Shown piece by piece: positions 43,412 through 52,558 of a stretch of 64,000 nucleotides of DNA (positions are counted from its first letter, which is position 1; each line of letters opens with the position of its first letter). The DNA comes from Nitrospira sp. (GTDB taxonomy: Bacteria > Nitrospirota > Nitrospiria > Nitrospirales > UBA8639): contig JAPPLK010000106.1 of assembly GCA_028819435.1 (NCBI GenBank), positions 1 through 64,000 of the forward strand, written 5' to 3'. Made by a program: the position numbers and the translations under genes. Below the pieces are notes generated by a model. That model worked only from the letters and a program-made list of their open reading frames with translations. It was not told the origin of the DNA and ran no database searches.

Positions 43412-44023
43412 CTACGGCATAGCCGCTTCTTGAAGAAACTCCCGGTAGAGTTGCCGTACCTTTGGCCGGAGCCGGGCAATCGGCAACGTGCCGTCCAGGA
43501 TATAATCCGCGAAACGACGTTTGGTGCGCAAGGGCAGTTGCCCTCGAATGCGAGCCAATGCCTCTTTTTTGGTGAGGCCGTCCCGTTGCCGGGCGCGTTG
43601 AATTTGTATGGGCTGGTTGGCGGTCACCACGATGATCCGGTCCATTCGTTCATGTGCCCGCGCTTCGATCAAGAGCGCCGCATCGTAAATGATCACGGCG
43701 TTTGGATGTTGCCTGGCGATGACGTTGGTTTGCCGGACCTGTTCGCGCGCCACGCGAGGGTGCACGATGCGATTCAGGACCGACAATTTGTGAGGATTCC
43801 GGAAGACCAGTTCGGCCAGGACTCCACGGTCCAGGGTGCGGTCGGCTTGCAGAACGTGGGGACCGAACGTTTTGACGATTTCTTTCCAGGCTATTCTGCC
43901 CGGTGCCACGACGGTCCGGGCCAACTGGTCGGCCTGAATGAGGAACGCGCCGCATTCCAGAAACAGGCCGGCTATCGTTGTTTTTCCGGAAGCGAGTCCC
44001 CCTGTCAGACCTACCAATATCAT
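43412..44023 (-). CDS. coaE: Dephospho-CoA kinase
   Basis: Last step of coenzyme A synthesis: phosphorylation of dephospho-CoA. The 203-residue protein has the P-loop VGLTGGLASGKTTIA at the N-terminus, QADQLAR near residue 35 and the lid motif with QRARQRDG. I choose ATG 44023 because the P-loop then sits at the normal distance; a longer frame from 44128 would add 35 unrelated residues. First gene of the leftward operon with trxB and thiI. Confidence 0.93.
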   Translation of the reverse strand: MILVGLTGGLASGKTTIAGLFLECGAFLIQADQLARTVVAPGRIAWKEIVKTFGPHVLQADRTLDRGVLAELVFRNPHKLSVLNRIVHPRVAREQVRQTNVIARQHPNAVIIYDAALLIEARAHERMDRIIVVTANQPIQIQRARQRDGLTKKEALARIRGQLPLRTKRRFADYILDGTLPIARLRPKVRQLYREFLQEAAMP

Positions 44024-44196
44024 CGGATCCCCTAGTATAGAAAATTTTTTCGATCTCCGAAAGCCACCTGTCGAGTCGCGCCGTCGGCTTGACCGAGAAA
44101 AGGCGCTTCCTGTATGTCCCCTATGCATCGAATAAGGAGTCCGTCGCTGGCCATGGAACGAGACGGCACGTGGTCAATAATAAGGAACAGGGTCAA

Positions 44197-45228
44197 ATGC
44201 CGGGGTTCTGCATGAAATCCATTATTTCCGTTGGGGCATTGCTTGTCTTGTTCGGCGCGAACGTCCTGCTTGCTCAAGAGCAGCGTGGGTCCGGTGATGG
44301 AACGTCCGGCACAGGATCAACCTGGAACGTGGCCCTGGATGGGTCCGGACACTTCACGTCGATTCAAGAGGCCATCGATCAAGCACAAGACGGGGATACC
44401 GTCTTCATCAAGGCCGGGCGCTATGCCGAGGACGTCACGGTCCACAGCAAAGAGGGGCTGAAGGTCATTGGCGAAGGTCCGGAAAAAGTCTTTCTCGCGG
44501 GTCTGAAACGGGTCGGTACGCTGCATATTGGAAAATGGCCTTATGGGGCCACGAACGTGGAAATTCGCGGATTGACCGTTCAACAACACGGCGGGTTGGG
44601 CGTCGGCATTTTCAATGGTTCAGGCGTGACCCTCAAGAATCTCAAGGTCAATGGCTTCGTCTTCGGCCAACAAGTTCAAAACGTGCACGTCGAGGATTGC
44701 GTGATAGGCGGCAGTGAAACTACGGGCATCGCGTTTGCGGATTCTCAGGCCACGTTGATCGACAACCTGATTCACGATAATGACCATGGCGTGTCGGTCG
44801 GAGGAACGTCGATCGTACACCTGGAGCGGAACGTCATTACGCGAAGCTTATTTGAAGCCGTTCTTGTGGCCGATCAAGGTCACGCCACGTTGATTCAGAA
44901 TACCCTTGTCGGAAATCAGGGCGGGGTCAAGTTTCAGGACGACGCAACGGGCAGGGTGGCCGGTAATATTATTGACGAAGCCCAAGTGGGCGTCGCGTGG
45001 TCAGTCAAGAACGAGGTGGCCGTCGCGCATAACGGATTATACCAGGTTACAGTGAAGTATCAGGTCGATGGCCAAACCGCGTCTTCCGAGTCCCAGGCAT
45101 TTTCGGACGTGTACGTTGCCCCCAAGTTTGTCGCGCCTGATCGCGGAGATTACCGGTTGCAGGCCGATTCCCCACTGCTGAACGTCGGCGGGTTTCCTTT
45201 TCTTGGCGCCTTTGGTCCCGTGCGGTAG
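44197..45228 (+). CDS. Secreted right-handed beta-helix protein
   Basis: A 343-residue protein with a signal peptide (SIISVGALLVLFGANVLLA). A NosD/pectate-lyase-like parallel beta-helix follows: FTSIQEAIDQAQDGDTVFIK, then repeated short strands such as VEIRGLTVQQHGGLGVGIFN and VHLERNVITRSLFEAVLV. Such proteins bind or cleave polysaccharides or act in metal-centre assembly; no catalytic residues are obvious. ATG 44197 is preceded by AAGGA. It is divergent from coaE. Confidence 0.78.
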   Translation: MPGFCMKSIISVGALLVLFGANVLLAQEQRGSGDGTSGTGSTWNVALDGSGHFTSIQEAIDQAQDGDTVFIKAGRYAEDVTVHSKEGLKVIGEGPEKVFLAGLKRVGTLHIGKWPYGATNVEIRGLTVQQHGGLGVGIFNGSGVTLKNLKVNGFVFGQQVQNVHVEDCVIGGSETTGIAFADSQATLIDNLIHDNDHGVSVGGTSIVHLERNVITRSLFEAVLVADQGHATLIQNTLVGNQGGVKFQDDATGRVAGNIIDEAQVGVAWSVKNEVAVAHNGLYQVTVKYQVDGQTASSESQAFSDVYVAPKFVAPDRGDYRLQADSPLLNVGGFPFLGAFGPVR

Positions 45229-45252
45229 GGGCGACCGGCCGGTCGCCCCTAC
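45225..45252. terminator. Perfect 28-base palindrome over the stop codon
   Basis: GTAGGGGCGACCGG and its exact inverted copy CCGGTCGCCCCTAC meet with no spacer. The stop codon of the beta-helix gene lies in its left arm. It can form a strong RNA hairpin and may end transcription, though no T-run follows. Its sequence resembles the palindromic repeat inserted in bioD. Confidence 0.6.
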
Positions 45253-45262
45253 CAGAGAAACC

Positions 45263-45355
45263 CTCTACCTCCCCTCACCCCTCCTTGCAAAGGAGGGGAA
45301 TAGAAGAGGCGCTTTCGTTCCTCCTCTTTGTAAGGGGAGGTCAGGTGGGGTAGAG
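45263..45355. repeat. Palindromic repeat family A, copy 5
   Basis: CTCTACCTCCCCTCACCCCT to GGTCAGGTGGGGTAGAG, lying between the convergent beta-helix and tenA genes. Confidence 0.85.
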
Positions 45356-45396
45356 ATCCGGTGTCGAATAATGTTACGCCAATCCGGCCTGCAGGG

Positions 45397-46065
45397 TCAG
45401 ACCGGCCATTGTTCTTCACGCCAGGCCATGTCCCAAAACATCCATTCATAGCGCGAACTGATCAAGAATGCTTCGCTCATCCGCTCTTTTTCGGCCGTGC
45501 CGGCTCTTTTGGCTTCTTTATCGACCAAGGCGCGCATCCATCGGGTGACTTCGGCGAATTCCGGCGATCCATATAGCAGCAACCAATCCCGATAGGGATG
45601 CTTGGAAGAGGGGGAGCCTTTTCGCAGCAGGTGCTGCCCCACCGCACAATAGATCCATGCGCAGGGAAGGGCCACGACCGTGAGTTCGGCCAATGTGCCG
45701 GTTTGGGCTATGCTTCGCATGTGCCTGCAGTAGGCGTAATTTGTTGGCGCGAGCGGCGTGTTTCGCATGTCGGTCGCCGAGAGCTTCCATTGTTTGCCGT
45801 AGGTTTCGTGCAACCCGCGTTCAACCACGATGGTTTCTTCCACCAGCTTGGCAAAGCGAAGCGCCGTATCAGGGTCCTGGGCTCGTTGGGCACCCAGGGC
45901 GAATATTCGGGCCAATTCTTCGAGGTATCGGGCATCCTGCAGGATATAATACCGGAACTTGCGTTTGGGAAGCGTGCCGTTCCCCAAGGCGACGACAAAA
46001 GGATGCGTGAGTTGGGCATCCCAAATTGGCTTGGCCAACTGCCGTAAACGTCTGGTGAAACTCAC
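45397..46065 (-). CDS. tenA: TenA family aminopyrimidine aminohydrolase
   Basis: Thiaminase II-type protein that salvages the pyrimidine part of damaged thiamine. The 222-residue all-helical protein keeps ALPCAWIYCAVG, holding the catalytic cysteine, near residue 140, and the C-terminal glutamate in SSRYEWMFWDMAW. The start is taken as the GTG at 46065 because GGAG lies six bases upstream; a longer frame begins at 46113. thiE and thiI are elsewhere in this window, not in the same operon. Confidence 0.85.
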   Translation of the reverse strand: MSFTRRLRQLAKPIWDAQLTHPFVVALGNGTLPKRKFRYYILQDARYLEELARIFALGAQRAQDPDTALRFAKLVEETIVVERGLHETYGKQWKLSATDMRNTPLAPTNYAYCRHMRSIAQTGTLAELTVVALPCAWIYCAVGQHLLRKGSPSSKHPYRDWLLLYGSPEFAEVTRWMRALVDKEAKRAGTAEKERMSEAFLISSRYEWMFWDMAWREEQWPV

Positions 46066-46113
46066 AAGGTCTCCGGTGCGTTGGCGATTGGAAAGGATTG
46101 GTAAGAGAAGCAT

Positions 46114-46232
46114 GTGGCCTCTCCGTCATTGTAGCTGCGGCATCTCATGCCGCCCGGAGAGGCCACGTGGCAGAAAGCGCGATAAGATCGCGCGGCTACA
46201 ACTGAGAAGAGACCGTCAACTGTTCTTGATAA
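46114..46232 (+). repeat. Three-hairpin repeat family C, copy 3
   Basis: The stem GTGGCCTCTCCG pairs exactly with CGGAGAGGCCAC around an inner hairpin GCGGCATCTCATGCCGC. A third hairpin GCGCGATAAGATCGCGC and the conserved end AGAGACCGTCAACTGTTC follow. Members of the family keep the stems but vary in the loops. Confidence 0.85.
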
Positions 46233-46306
46233 TGCCCAAATTTTATACGGGAGGGTTGAATGGCTGTCAAGAAATTGTCGAAAAGTAGCAGAAAATCATA
46301 CAAAAT

Positions 46307-46363
46307 GCATCAAATATGCGCTTAAATATAACATAAAGTGATCATAAACGCATCAAAAATGCG
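46307..46363. promoter_or_regulatory. Two related short palindromes upstream of tenA
   Basis: GCATCAAATATGC at 46307-46319 and CGCATCAAAAATGCG at 46349-46363 share the same arms and spacing and lie in an AT-rich stretch. They could be operator sites for the leftward tenA transcript. The stretch between 46233 and 46417 holds no gene beyond a 20-codon frame starting at 46260. Confidence 0.35.
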
Positions 46364-46417
46364 TCGAAATTGAGAGAAACCGAAAGTGCAAGACGACATG
46401 CCGCAAGTGCCAAGTAG

Positions 46418-46519
46418 TGGTAGCTGCGCCATCTCATGGCGCTTGGAGAGGCCACGTGGCAGAAAGCGCGATAAGATCGCGCGGCTACAAATAAGAAAAG
46501 ACCGTCAACTATTCTGAAT
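46418..46519 (+). repeat. Three-hairpin repeat family C, copy 4
   Basis: Contains GTAGCTGCGCCATCTCATGGCGC, then GGAGAGGCCACGTGGCAG, then the hairpin GCGCGATAAGATCGCGC and the end AAGACCGTCAACTATTCTG. The left stem is partly lost compared with copy 3. Confidence 0.8.
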
Positions 46520-46571
46520 ATGTTTCTTGGCAAATGAGGGTAATGAGGGGGAGTGTTCCCGGTCAGGAACC

Positions 46572-47453
46572 TCATTTGGTCAGGAATTTCAGGATGGCAG
46601 GGTTGACAAAGTCGGGTTTTTCCCACTGCGTGAGATGCCCGGAATCCGGCGCGACGAGGAACGAACTGCCGGGAATGGTCGTTTGGAGGGCTTGTCCCAC
46701 CGAAAGGGGGAAGAGCTTATCGTATGCCCCCCAAATTATAAGCGTGGCGTGCGAAATGTTTCCTAATCGTGGGGCAAACGTCGTTTCCCATTCCGGGATC
46801 TGGTCCAGTTGTGAATACATGGCATTGAAGAAGCCGGGCTGGAAGCGAAGGCGGTGAACGCGTTCCACAAGCATCGGGGAAATCAAGGCCTGGTCGTGGA
46901 TTATTTCTTTCAGGATGCGTTTGATGGACCATCGGCCGGTGATCCGGCTCCCCAGTTTCGACAGCCAGATGGCCGGCCGGTACTTGATAAACTGTCTGGT
47001 TTTCGATGATTGCATGTTGTCGAGAATGCCGGCGGGAAATCCGCCGATGAGCACAAGTTTGTCGACGCGCTCGGGATATTCCAGGCTCATCCCGATGGCG
47101 ATGCCGGCACCCATGGAACTGCCGATCAGCGTGGCTTTTTGAACGTTGAGGGTATCCATGAACGCACGGAAGGTATCGAGCAGAAACGTTGGAGTGTACG
47201 GGCGTTCAGGTTTCTCGGACAGCCCGGATCCCAACAAATCAGGCGTAATGATCCGGCACGACCTGGCGAGCGCAACCTGTTGGCGTTCCCAATGCCACAT
47301 GGAACCTCCCAGCCCGTGAATCAGGATGGCGGTCGTGCCCTCCCCACGGTCCAGGTAGGCCATGCGATATCCGTTGACGGTCGCGGTATGAACGGTGTGT
47401 CGATGAAGCAGGTCAACGTGGGAGGGTATACGAGAGAGAGAAGAGGGTGCCAC
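46572..47453 (-). CDS. Alpha/beta hydrolase
   Basis: A 293-residue hydrolase with the oxyanion motif ILIHGLGGSMWHW, the nucleophile elbow GSSMGAG with the catalytic serine near residue 122, the acid in WGAYDKLFP and the histidine in DSGHLTQWEKPD. The complete triad suggests an active esterase, lyase or haloperoxidase-like enzyme; the substrate is unknown. It lies 62 bases after pycB on the same strand. Confidence 0.85.
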   Translation of the reverse strand: MAPSSLSRIPSHVDLLHRHTVHTATVNGYRMAYLDRGEGTTAILIHGLGGSMWHWERQQVALARSCRIITPDLLGSGLSEKPERPYTPTFLLDTFRAFMDTLNVQKATLIGSSMGAGIAIGMSLEYPERVDKLVLIGGFPAGILDNMQSSKTRQFIKYRPAIWLSKLGSRITGRWSIKRILKEIIHDQALISPMLVERVHRLRFQPGFFNAMYSQLDQIPEWETTFAPRLGNISHATLIIWGAYDKLFPLSVGQALQTTIPGSSFLVAPDSGHLTQWEKPDFVNPAILKFLTK

Positions 47454-47515
47454 AGCCGTAAGAAGCGCGCGCCGACAGAAGGCTGGCGAAAGGACCGGCG
47501 ATCGTTGGTCCTTCT

Positions 47516-49474
47516 TTATTCGACCCGGATCAGGGTCTCATCGCAATTCACCATATCGCCTTCACGGACGTATATGGCCTTTACCGTGCCTTCAATCGGC
47601 GTGGTGACCTGATTTTCCATTTTCATCGCCTCAATGACGATAACCGCCTCTTCTGCAGCGACAGTGCTGCCTTCCGTGACCAGGACTTTTACGACTCGGC
47701 CCGGCATGGGAGTCGTCACGTCTCCCGGGCCACTGGGTTTGGGGCGTTCTCCTTGGGTCGCGTCGCTTGCTGCGGTGGTTTGGACGGGTGTATCCGGTCC
47801 GCTGGCCAATACTTCCTGTAGCGGTTCGAGAAAGATTTCCTCGAGTTTGTCATCGACCTTGATATAGTAAGGCTTTTTCCCGTCGACCGTCCGTCCTGAG
47901 CCTGAAACCCGCACGTGATACGATTCGCCGTGGAGGGTGACGTTGAATTCGATGGGAGCCAGGTGAAGCCCTTGTTGTCCGCCGCCGCCCCTTCCTTCCA
48001 GTAGCGGTTCAAGAGGTTCCGGCCGCAAATCTCCGCTTGCCCGTTCGTGGAGGAACTGCAACGCCACGGACGGGAACAGGGTATACGACAAGACGTCTTC
48101 TTCCGAGACGTCATGCTCGCTCAGTTCCTTGGCGGCTTCTTTCAATTCAGGCGCAAGGTTGTCTGCCGGCCTGTTTGAGATCGGCGTGTCATCGGCTATG
48201 GCTTTTTCTTTTGTGGCCGAATCCACGGACCCGGGTGGTTCACCGTAGAGACCCAAAAAGTAATTTTTGGCTTCGTTGGTGATGACTTTGTACCGCTCTC
48301 CTGTGATCGCGTTCAGCGTGGCCTGGGTGCCGACGATTTGACTGGTGGGGGTGACCAACGGCGGGTAGCCCATGTCCTTGCGGACGCGCGGAATTTCCTC
48401 CAGCACTTCTTTCATTTTCTCAATGGCGTTCTGTTCAGCCAATTGGGAGGCCAGGTTTGAAATCATTCCCCCAGGCACCTGTGACAACAACACGTCCGTA
48501 TCGATACCCGTGTATTCGCTTTCAAATTGGTGATATTTCTTTCTCGCCGTTCGCAGTGTTTCCGTGATGGGTGGGAACTGGGATAAATCCAGCCCCGTGT
48601 CATACGGGGTCTTTCTCAGGGCCGCAATAAAGGTCTCGGTGGGGGGATGTGACGTGCCGCCGGCAAGCGGAGACAGTGCCGTATCCAAAATGTCGAGGCC
48701 GCCGAGGATCGCCATCAGTGACGACATCGACGCCATCCCCGACGTATAGTGCGTATGAAGGTGGATGGGGACCCGAACCGCTTCTTTCAACCGTTTGGTG
48801 AGCGCATAGGCCTCGAAAGGCGGTAAGAGTCCGGCCATATCCTTGATGCAGATGCTGTTCGTGCCGAGATCTTCCAGTCGTTTGGCCTGTTCCACGAAGT
48901 GATGCAGGCTGTGTACCGGGCTGACCGTGTAGCAAATGGTGGCTTCCACGTGTTTGTTGCATTGCCGGACCACCCTGATGGCGGATTGAAGGTTCCGAAT
49001 GTCGTTCAGTGCGTCGAAAATGCGAAAGACGTCAATGCCGTGTTCCGCGGACTTGACGATGAACTGTTCCAGGACGTCGTCGGCATAATGCCGGTACCCC
49101 ACGAGGTTTTGACCGCGCAGCAGCATTTGCAGCCTGGTGTTGGGGGCGGCTTGGCGGAAGGCGCGCAACCGTTCCCATGGATCTTCTTTCAGGAATCGCA
49201 GGCAGGCGTCGAACGTGGCGCCTCCCCAGACTTCCAGGGACCAGAACCCGACCGCATCCAGTTGTTCGGCCGTCGGGACCAGGTCTTCCGTGCGCATGCG
49301 CGTCGCCAGCAACGATTGATGCCCGTCTCGTAACGACACGTCCGTGAGGTGTATTTTGCGTCCCGGCGAGGTTTCCAGTTCAAACGTTTCCAAACGTTTG
49401 GCTTTCCGTCGCTTTCGGGACGAGACGCCGGTGCGTCTTTTGAATTTGTCCCAGAATGTCGGTTTCTTTGCCAT
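47516..49474 (-). CDS. pycB: Pyruvate carboxylase subunit B (carboxyltransferase plus biotinyl domain)
   Basis: A 652-residue protein. The N-terminal carboxyltransferase TIM barrel starts with LTDVSLRDGHQSLLATR near residue 40 and keeps the metal-binding HTHYTSG near 235. A linker region leads to a C-terminal biotinyl domain with VIEAMKMENQV near 615. It resembles oxaloacetate decarboxylase alpha and PycB; the adjacent biotin carboxylase and absence of decarboxylase beta/gamma genes favour pyruvate carboxylase making oxaloacetate. This fits an autotroph running a (reverse) TCA cycle. Confidence 0.9.
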   Translation of the reverse strand: MAKKPTFWDKFKRRTGVSSRKRRKAKRLETFELETSPGRKIHLTDVSLRDGHQSLLATRMRTEDLVPTAEQLDAVGFWSLEVWGGATFDACLRFLKEDPWERLRAFRQAAPNTRLQMLLRGQNLVGYRHYADDVLEQFIVKSAEHGIDVFRIFDALNDIRNLQSAIRVVRQCNKHVEATICYTVSPVHSLHHFVEQAKRLEDLGTNSICIKDMAGLLPPFEAYALTKRLKEAVRVPIHLHTHYTSGMASMSSLMAILGGLDILDTALSPLAGGTSHPPTETFIAALRKTPYDTGLDLSQFPPITETLRTARKKYHQFESEYTGIDTDVLLSQVPGGMISNLASQLAEQNAIEKMKEVLEEIPRVRKDMGYPPLVTPTSQIVGTQATLNAITGERYKVITNEAKNYFLGLYGEPPGSVDSATKEKAIADDTPISNRPADNLAPELKEAAKELSEHDVSEEDVLSYTLFPSVALQFLHERASGDLRPEPLEPLLEGRGGGGQQGLHLAPIEFNVTLHGESYHVRVSGSGRTVDGKKPYYIKVDDKLEEIFLEPLQEVLASGPDTPVQTTAASDATQGERPKPSGPGDVTTPMPGRVVKVLVTEGSTVAAEEAVIVIEAMKMENQVTTPIEGTVKAIYVREGDMVNCDETLIRVE

Positions 49475-49504
49475 AGGTTGCCTCTGCGTTAAAGGTACTC
49501 GTCG

Positions 49505-50923
49505 CTACAGCCCTTCATACGCCGCAATGGCGGCAGAGAGCGTCACCACAAGATCTTCCGATGCCAAGGCATAGTCGTATTCATAGAGGCCCGGATGAGA
49601 GTCAAGATACGACGTATCGAATTTTCCGGAAAGGAAATCGGGTTCTTCCATAATGTTCTTCAGAAAGGGAATGTTCGTTTTGACTCCCCGCAACAAAAAT
49701 TCCTCCAGTGACCGGTTGGTTCGCCGGACGGTCTCGTTCCAGGTCCGGCCATGGACCGTCATTTTGGCCAACAACGCGTCATAGTAGGGGGGGACGGTAT
49801 AGTCCTTGTACACCGCGCCGTCGATCCGCACGCCAATTCCCCCGGGAGACAGGTAAGCCGTGACTTTGCCCGAAGACGGACGAAACCCGTTTTGCGGGTC
49901 TTCGGCGTTGATTCGACATTGAATGGCATAGCCTTGAAGATTGACTTCATGCTGCCCGAACACCAGCGGCCGTCCCGCGGCAATCCAGATTTGGGTCTGG
50001 ACGATATCGATGGTGGTAATCTGTTCCGTGACCGTATGTTCCACCTGAATCCGTGGGTTCATTTCCATGAAATAGTAGTGGCCACCCTGATCCAACAGGA
50101 ACTCGATGGTGCCGGCATTTTGAAACTCGGCGGCACGTGCCAGGGCCACCGCGGCATCACCCATTTGGCCACGCAGTTGCGGGGTCAGGATCAATGAAGG
50201 AGCAATTTCGATCATTTTTTGATGGCGTCGCTGGATGGAACAATCGCGTTCGCCCAAATGCACGATATGCTCTTCATTGTCCGCGAGGAGCTGGAACTCG
50301 ATATGATGCGGTCGTTCAATGTATTTTTCAAGAAAAAGATCGGCGTTGCCGAAAGCCGCCAACGCTTCCCGCGCCCCGGACTCCATGGCCTCTTTGAGTT
50401 CTTCGTCGGAACGGACGACGCGAAGGCCTCGCCCTCCGCCACCGGCACTGGCTTTGACCATCACCGGATAGCCGATGGATTGGGCGAAATGCAGGCCTTC
50501 TTCGACGCTTTCGACGCGACCCTCCGTTCCCGGCACCACGGGGATCCCGATTCGTTTGGCAAGTTCCCTGGCCCGGACTTTGTCCCCCAACAGTTCCAAC
50601 GCTTCGGGCGAGGGACCGATAAACGTGATCCCCGCCTCTCGACACAAATGGGCGAATTGGGCGTTCTCCGCCAAAAACCCATATCCGGGATGAATCGCAT
50701 CGGCTTCGATGCGTTTGGCCAGGTTGACGATTTGTTGTGCATCCAGGAATCCCTGGACCGGTCCCGGGCCGACCAAATACGCTTCATTGGCCTTTTTGAC
50801 GTAAATCGCCGTGGCTTCGCATTCCGCGTAAATTGCGGCGGTGGCAATGTTGAGTTCCCGACAGGCCCGGATGACCCGCATTGCAATTTCTCCACGATTT
50901 GCCACGAGGATTTTCTTTAACAT
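49505..50923 (-). CDS. pycA: Pyruvate carboxylase subunit A (biotin carboxylase)
   Basis: A 472-residue biotin carboxylase with KKILVANRGEIAMRVIRAC, KASAGGGGRGLRVV and MEMNPRIQVEHTVTEQI. The C-terminus is about 20 residues longer than in AccC (SGKFDTSYLDSHPGLYEY), as in PycA-type subunits. It lies directly upstream of pycB with a 30-base gap and carboxylates the biotin on PycB. The second biotin carboxylase, accC, is at 30476. Confidence 0.92.
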   Translation of the reverse strand: MLKKILVANRGEIAMRVIRACRELNIATAAIYAECEATAIYVKKANEAYLVGPGPVQGFLDAQQIVNLAKRIEADAIHPGYGFLAENAQFAHLCREAGITFIGPSPEALELLGDKVRARELAKRIGIPVVPGTEGRVESVEEGLHFAQSIGYPVMVKASAGGGGRGLRVVRSDEELKEAMESGAREALAAFGNADLFLEKYIERPHHIEFQLLADNEEHIVHLGERDCSIQRRHQKMIEIAPSLILTPQLRGQMGDAAVALARAAEFQNAGTIEFLLDQGGHYYFMEMNPRIQVEHTVTEQITTIDIVQTQIWIAAGRPLVFGQHEVNLQGYAIQCRINAEDPQNGFRPSSGKVTAYLSPGGIGVRIDGAVYKDYTVPPYYDALLAKMTVHGRTWNETVRRTNRSLEEFLLRGVKTNIPFLKNIMEEPDFLSGKFDTSYLDSHPGLYEYDYALASEDLVVTLSAAIAAYEGL

Positions 50924-50951
50924 GGCACGTCCTGAGGAAGAGAAACGTCTC

Positions 50952-51845
50952 TTACTCCCCGTCGAGTGGGTAATATTTGATGACGGAACTGGTCTTGTCC
51001 TGGAAGAGACCGCTGGCGCCTATTTTGATGGCTCGTTGTCCTTGCGGCGACAGCACGTATTCGAGAAAGGCCCGGGCTACCGGAGAGGCATTGCCATTCA
51101 TGACGAAGACCACCGGTCTGCGTAGGGGATAGGTGCCGTCCAGGACCGTTTGGTATTCGGGTTCAATATCGTCAACGAACAGGAGGGTCACGCCGTACCC
51201 GTCTTTACGCGCTTGCAAAGCGGGTCCCATCGAGACGTAGGAAATGGAATAGATGTCACCATTGATGGCCTTGAAGGTTTCATTTTCTTTTTCAACGACC
51301 TTTGCCCGGATGCCTTTGTGGTTTTCAATGCCTAGAAATTTTTCGAATGGTTGGCGGATATTTTGGTTCCAGGTCCGGTGAATCAACGAAATTCTGGCTT
51401 CCGGGCCCTCCTCGTACACTTGCGACCAGAATTTTATTTCGCCGGAGAAAATTTTTGCCAATTCTTCCCGCGTGATGTCTTCAATGGCATTAGAAAAATT
51501 CGTCACGACGGCGATGCCGTCCCAGGCCACGGTGGTTGAGGGAAGATCGTTTTCCGCTTGACCCGTCACGGCGATGTCCGCTCCATTTTCCCGAACTTCT
51601 TCGACGGGCCTGGCGTTCTGGTGCCAGAAGAAATCAATCGAGGTTTTCGGATGCGATGCTTCAAAATTTTTTGCCAAGGCCTCGATCGCGTACCGTTCCG
51701 GTCCATTCCCCACGATTAAGGCTGATCCGGTCAGTTCCTCGGCGGCGCCAGGCACCGGCCATCCGAACGGCAGCAGGGGTATCAGGCAGAATGCTGCCAG
51801 GGCGTTGATTTGCGACCACGTGGTATTTTTTCGAACGTGTTGCAT
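50952..51845 (-). CDS. PstS-like periplasmic phosphate-binding protein
   Basis: A 297-residue binding protein with a signal peptide ending near PVPGAA. It has the type II periplasmic fold: ALIVGNGPERYAIEALAKNF, DIAVTGQAEND, VAWDGIAVVTNFSNAIEDIT and LAKIFSGEIKFWSQV, as in PstS-like proteins. The pattern around LIHRTWNQNIRQPFEKFL is typical. No permease or ATPase genes are adjacent. It is 28 bases upstream of pycA on the same strand, so they may be co-transcribed, an unexplained pairing. Confidence 0.8.
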   Translation of the reverse strand: MQHVRKNTTWSQINALAAFCLIPLLPFGWPVPGAAEELTGSALIVGNGPERYAIEALAKNFEASHPKTSIDFFWHQNARPVEEVRENGADIAVTGQAENDLPSTTVAWDGIAVVTNFSNAIEDITREELAKIFSGEIKFWSQVYEEGPEARISLIHRTWNQNIRQPFEKFLGIENHKGIRAKVVEKENETFKAINGDIYSISYVSMGPALQARKDGYGVTLLFVDDIEPEYQTVLDGTYPLRRPVVFVMNGNASPVARAFLEYVLSPQGQRAIKIGASGLFQDKTSSVIKYYPLDGE

Positions 51846-51977
51846 GCAAGGTCTCTTATTCAGTGGAATCGGGCTTTCCTGGATGGTTAAGCGATCTCAT
51901 CGCAATGATAGAATGGAGCAATCCGACAAGTTTCCTGATATTGTGATTATACAGGGAATCGACGGGAGTGGTGAGCG

Positions 51978-52301
51978 CTAACTTTCTCCTGAATCTGAGC
52001 CTGAGCCGGAATCCGTCGGCTGCGTCATCATGGGCGTTCCGGGAGCATCGCGGGCCACCCCCATGAGGGGCGGAAGTTTTTTGAATTTGTCCATTCGTTC
52101 ATTGTACATGTCGTAGGCCTTCATTTCACCGAATCCGGGTTTATGATCGCCTTTGATCTGCGAAGCGAACGCGGACATGAGCCGTTGCGCATTGGTTTCA
52201 TGGCATTGGGGACAGGCTGTCTCTTCCGGCCTGGCGTTGACGGATTGGAGCAGTTCAAATTTATGGCCGCAGGTATTGCATTGATATTCATAGACAGGCA
52301 T
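51978..52301 (-). CDS. FmdB family zinc-ribbon protein
   Basis: A 107-residue protein starting MPVYEYQCNTCGHKFELLQS with two CxxC pairs (CNTC and CPQC) forming a zinc ribbon, the hallmark of FmdB-type regulators. The C-terminal tail is disordered, ending in a serine-glycine-aspartate run. The role is not known; some members affect transcription of amidase genes. Confidence 0.88.
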   Translation of the reverse strand: MPVYEYQCNTCGHKFELLQSVNARPEETACPQCHETNAQRLMSAFASQIKGDHKPGFGEMKAYDMYNERMDKFKKLPPLMGVARDAPGTPMMTQPTDSGSGSDSGES

Positions 52302-52558
52302 GGATCAAGTACTCCCTTGTTAAATCAGAGGTTCCTGTACGTCGTGACGTTGGGCCTTATTATACAGGATTGAAAATGTCCTTGACCATGACCCAATGAA
52401 ATTATTCCGTTTCTCCCTTGAATTCCGAAAGAGGGCTTCTTTCAGCCTCACGACGAAGGCGGGATCAGGGAACCGCTCTTGACGCCCGAAGGTTTTCTTC
52501 TTTAAATTTGTATCGTTCCAATTGATTTTCTTCATTCTAACGGGTTGGAGGATGGCAG

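Noticed and set aside
46260..46322. A 20-codon frame starting MAVKKLSKSSRKSYKMH
   Set aside because: Too short to support, lacks a family and sits in a repeat-rich gap; it is mentioned only as a possibility.
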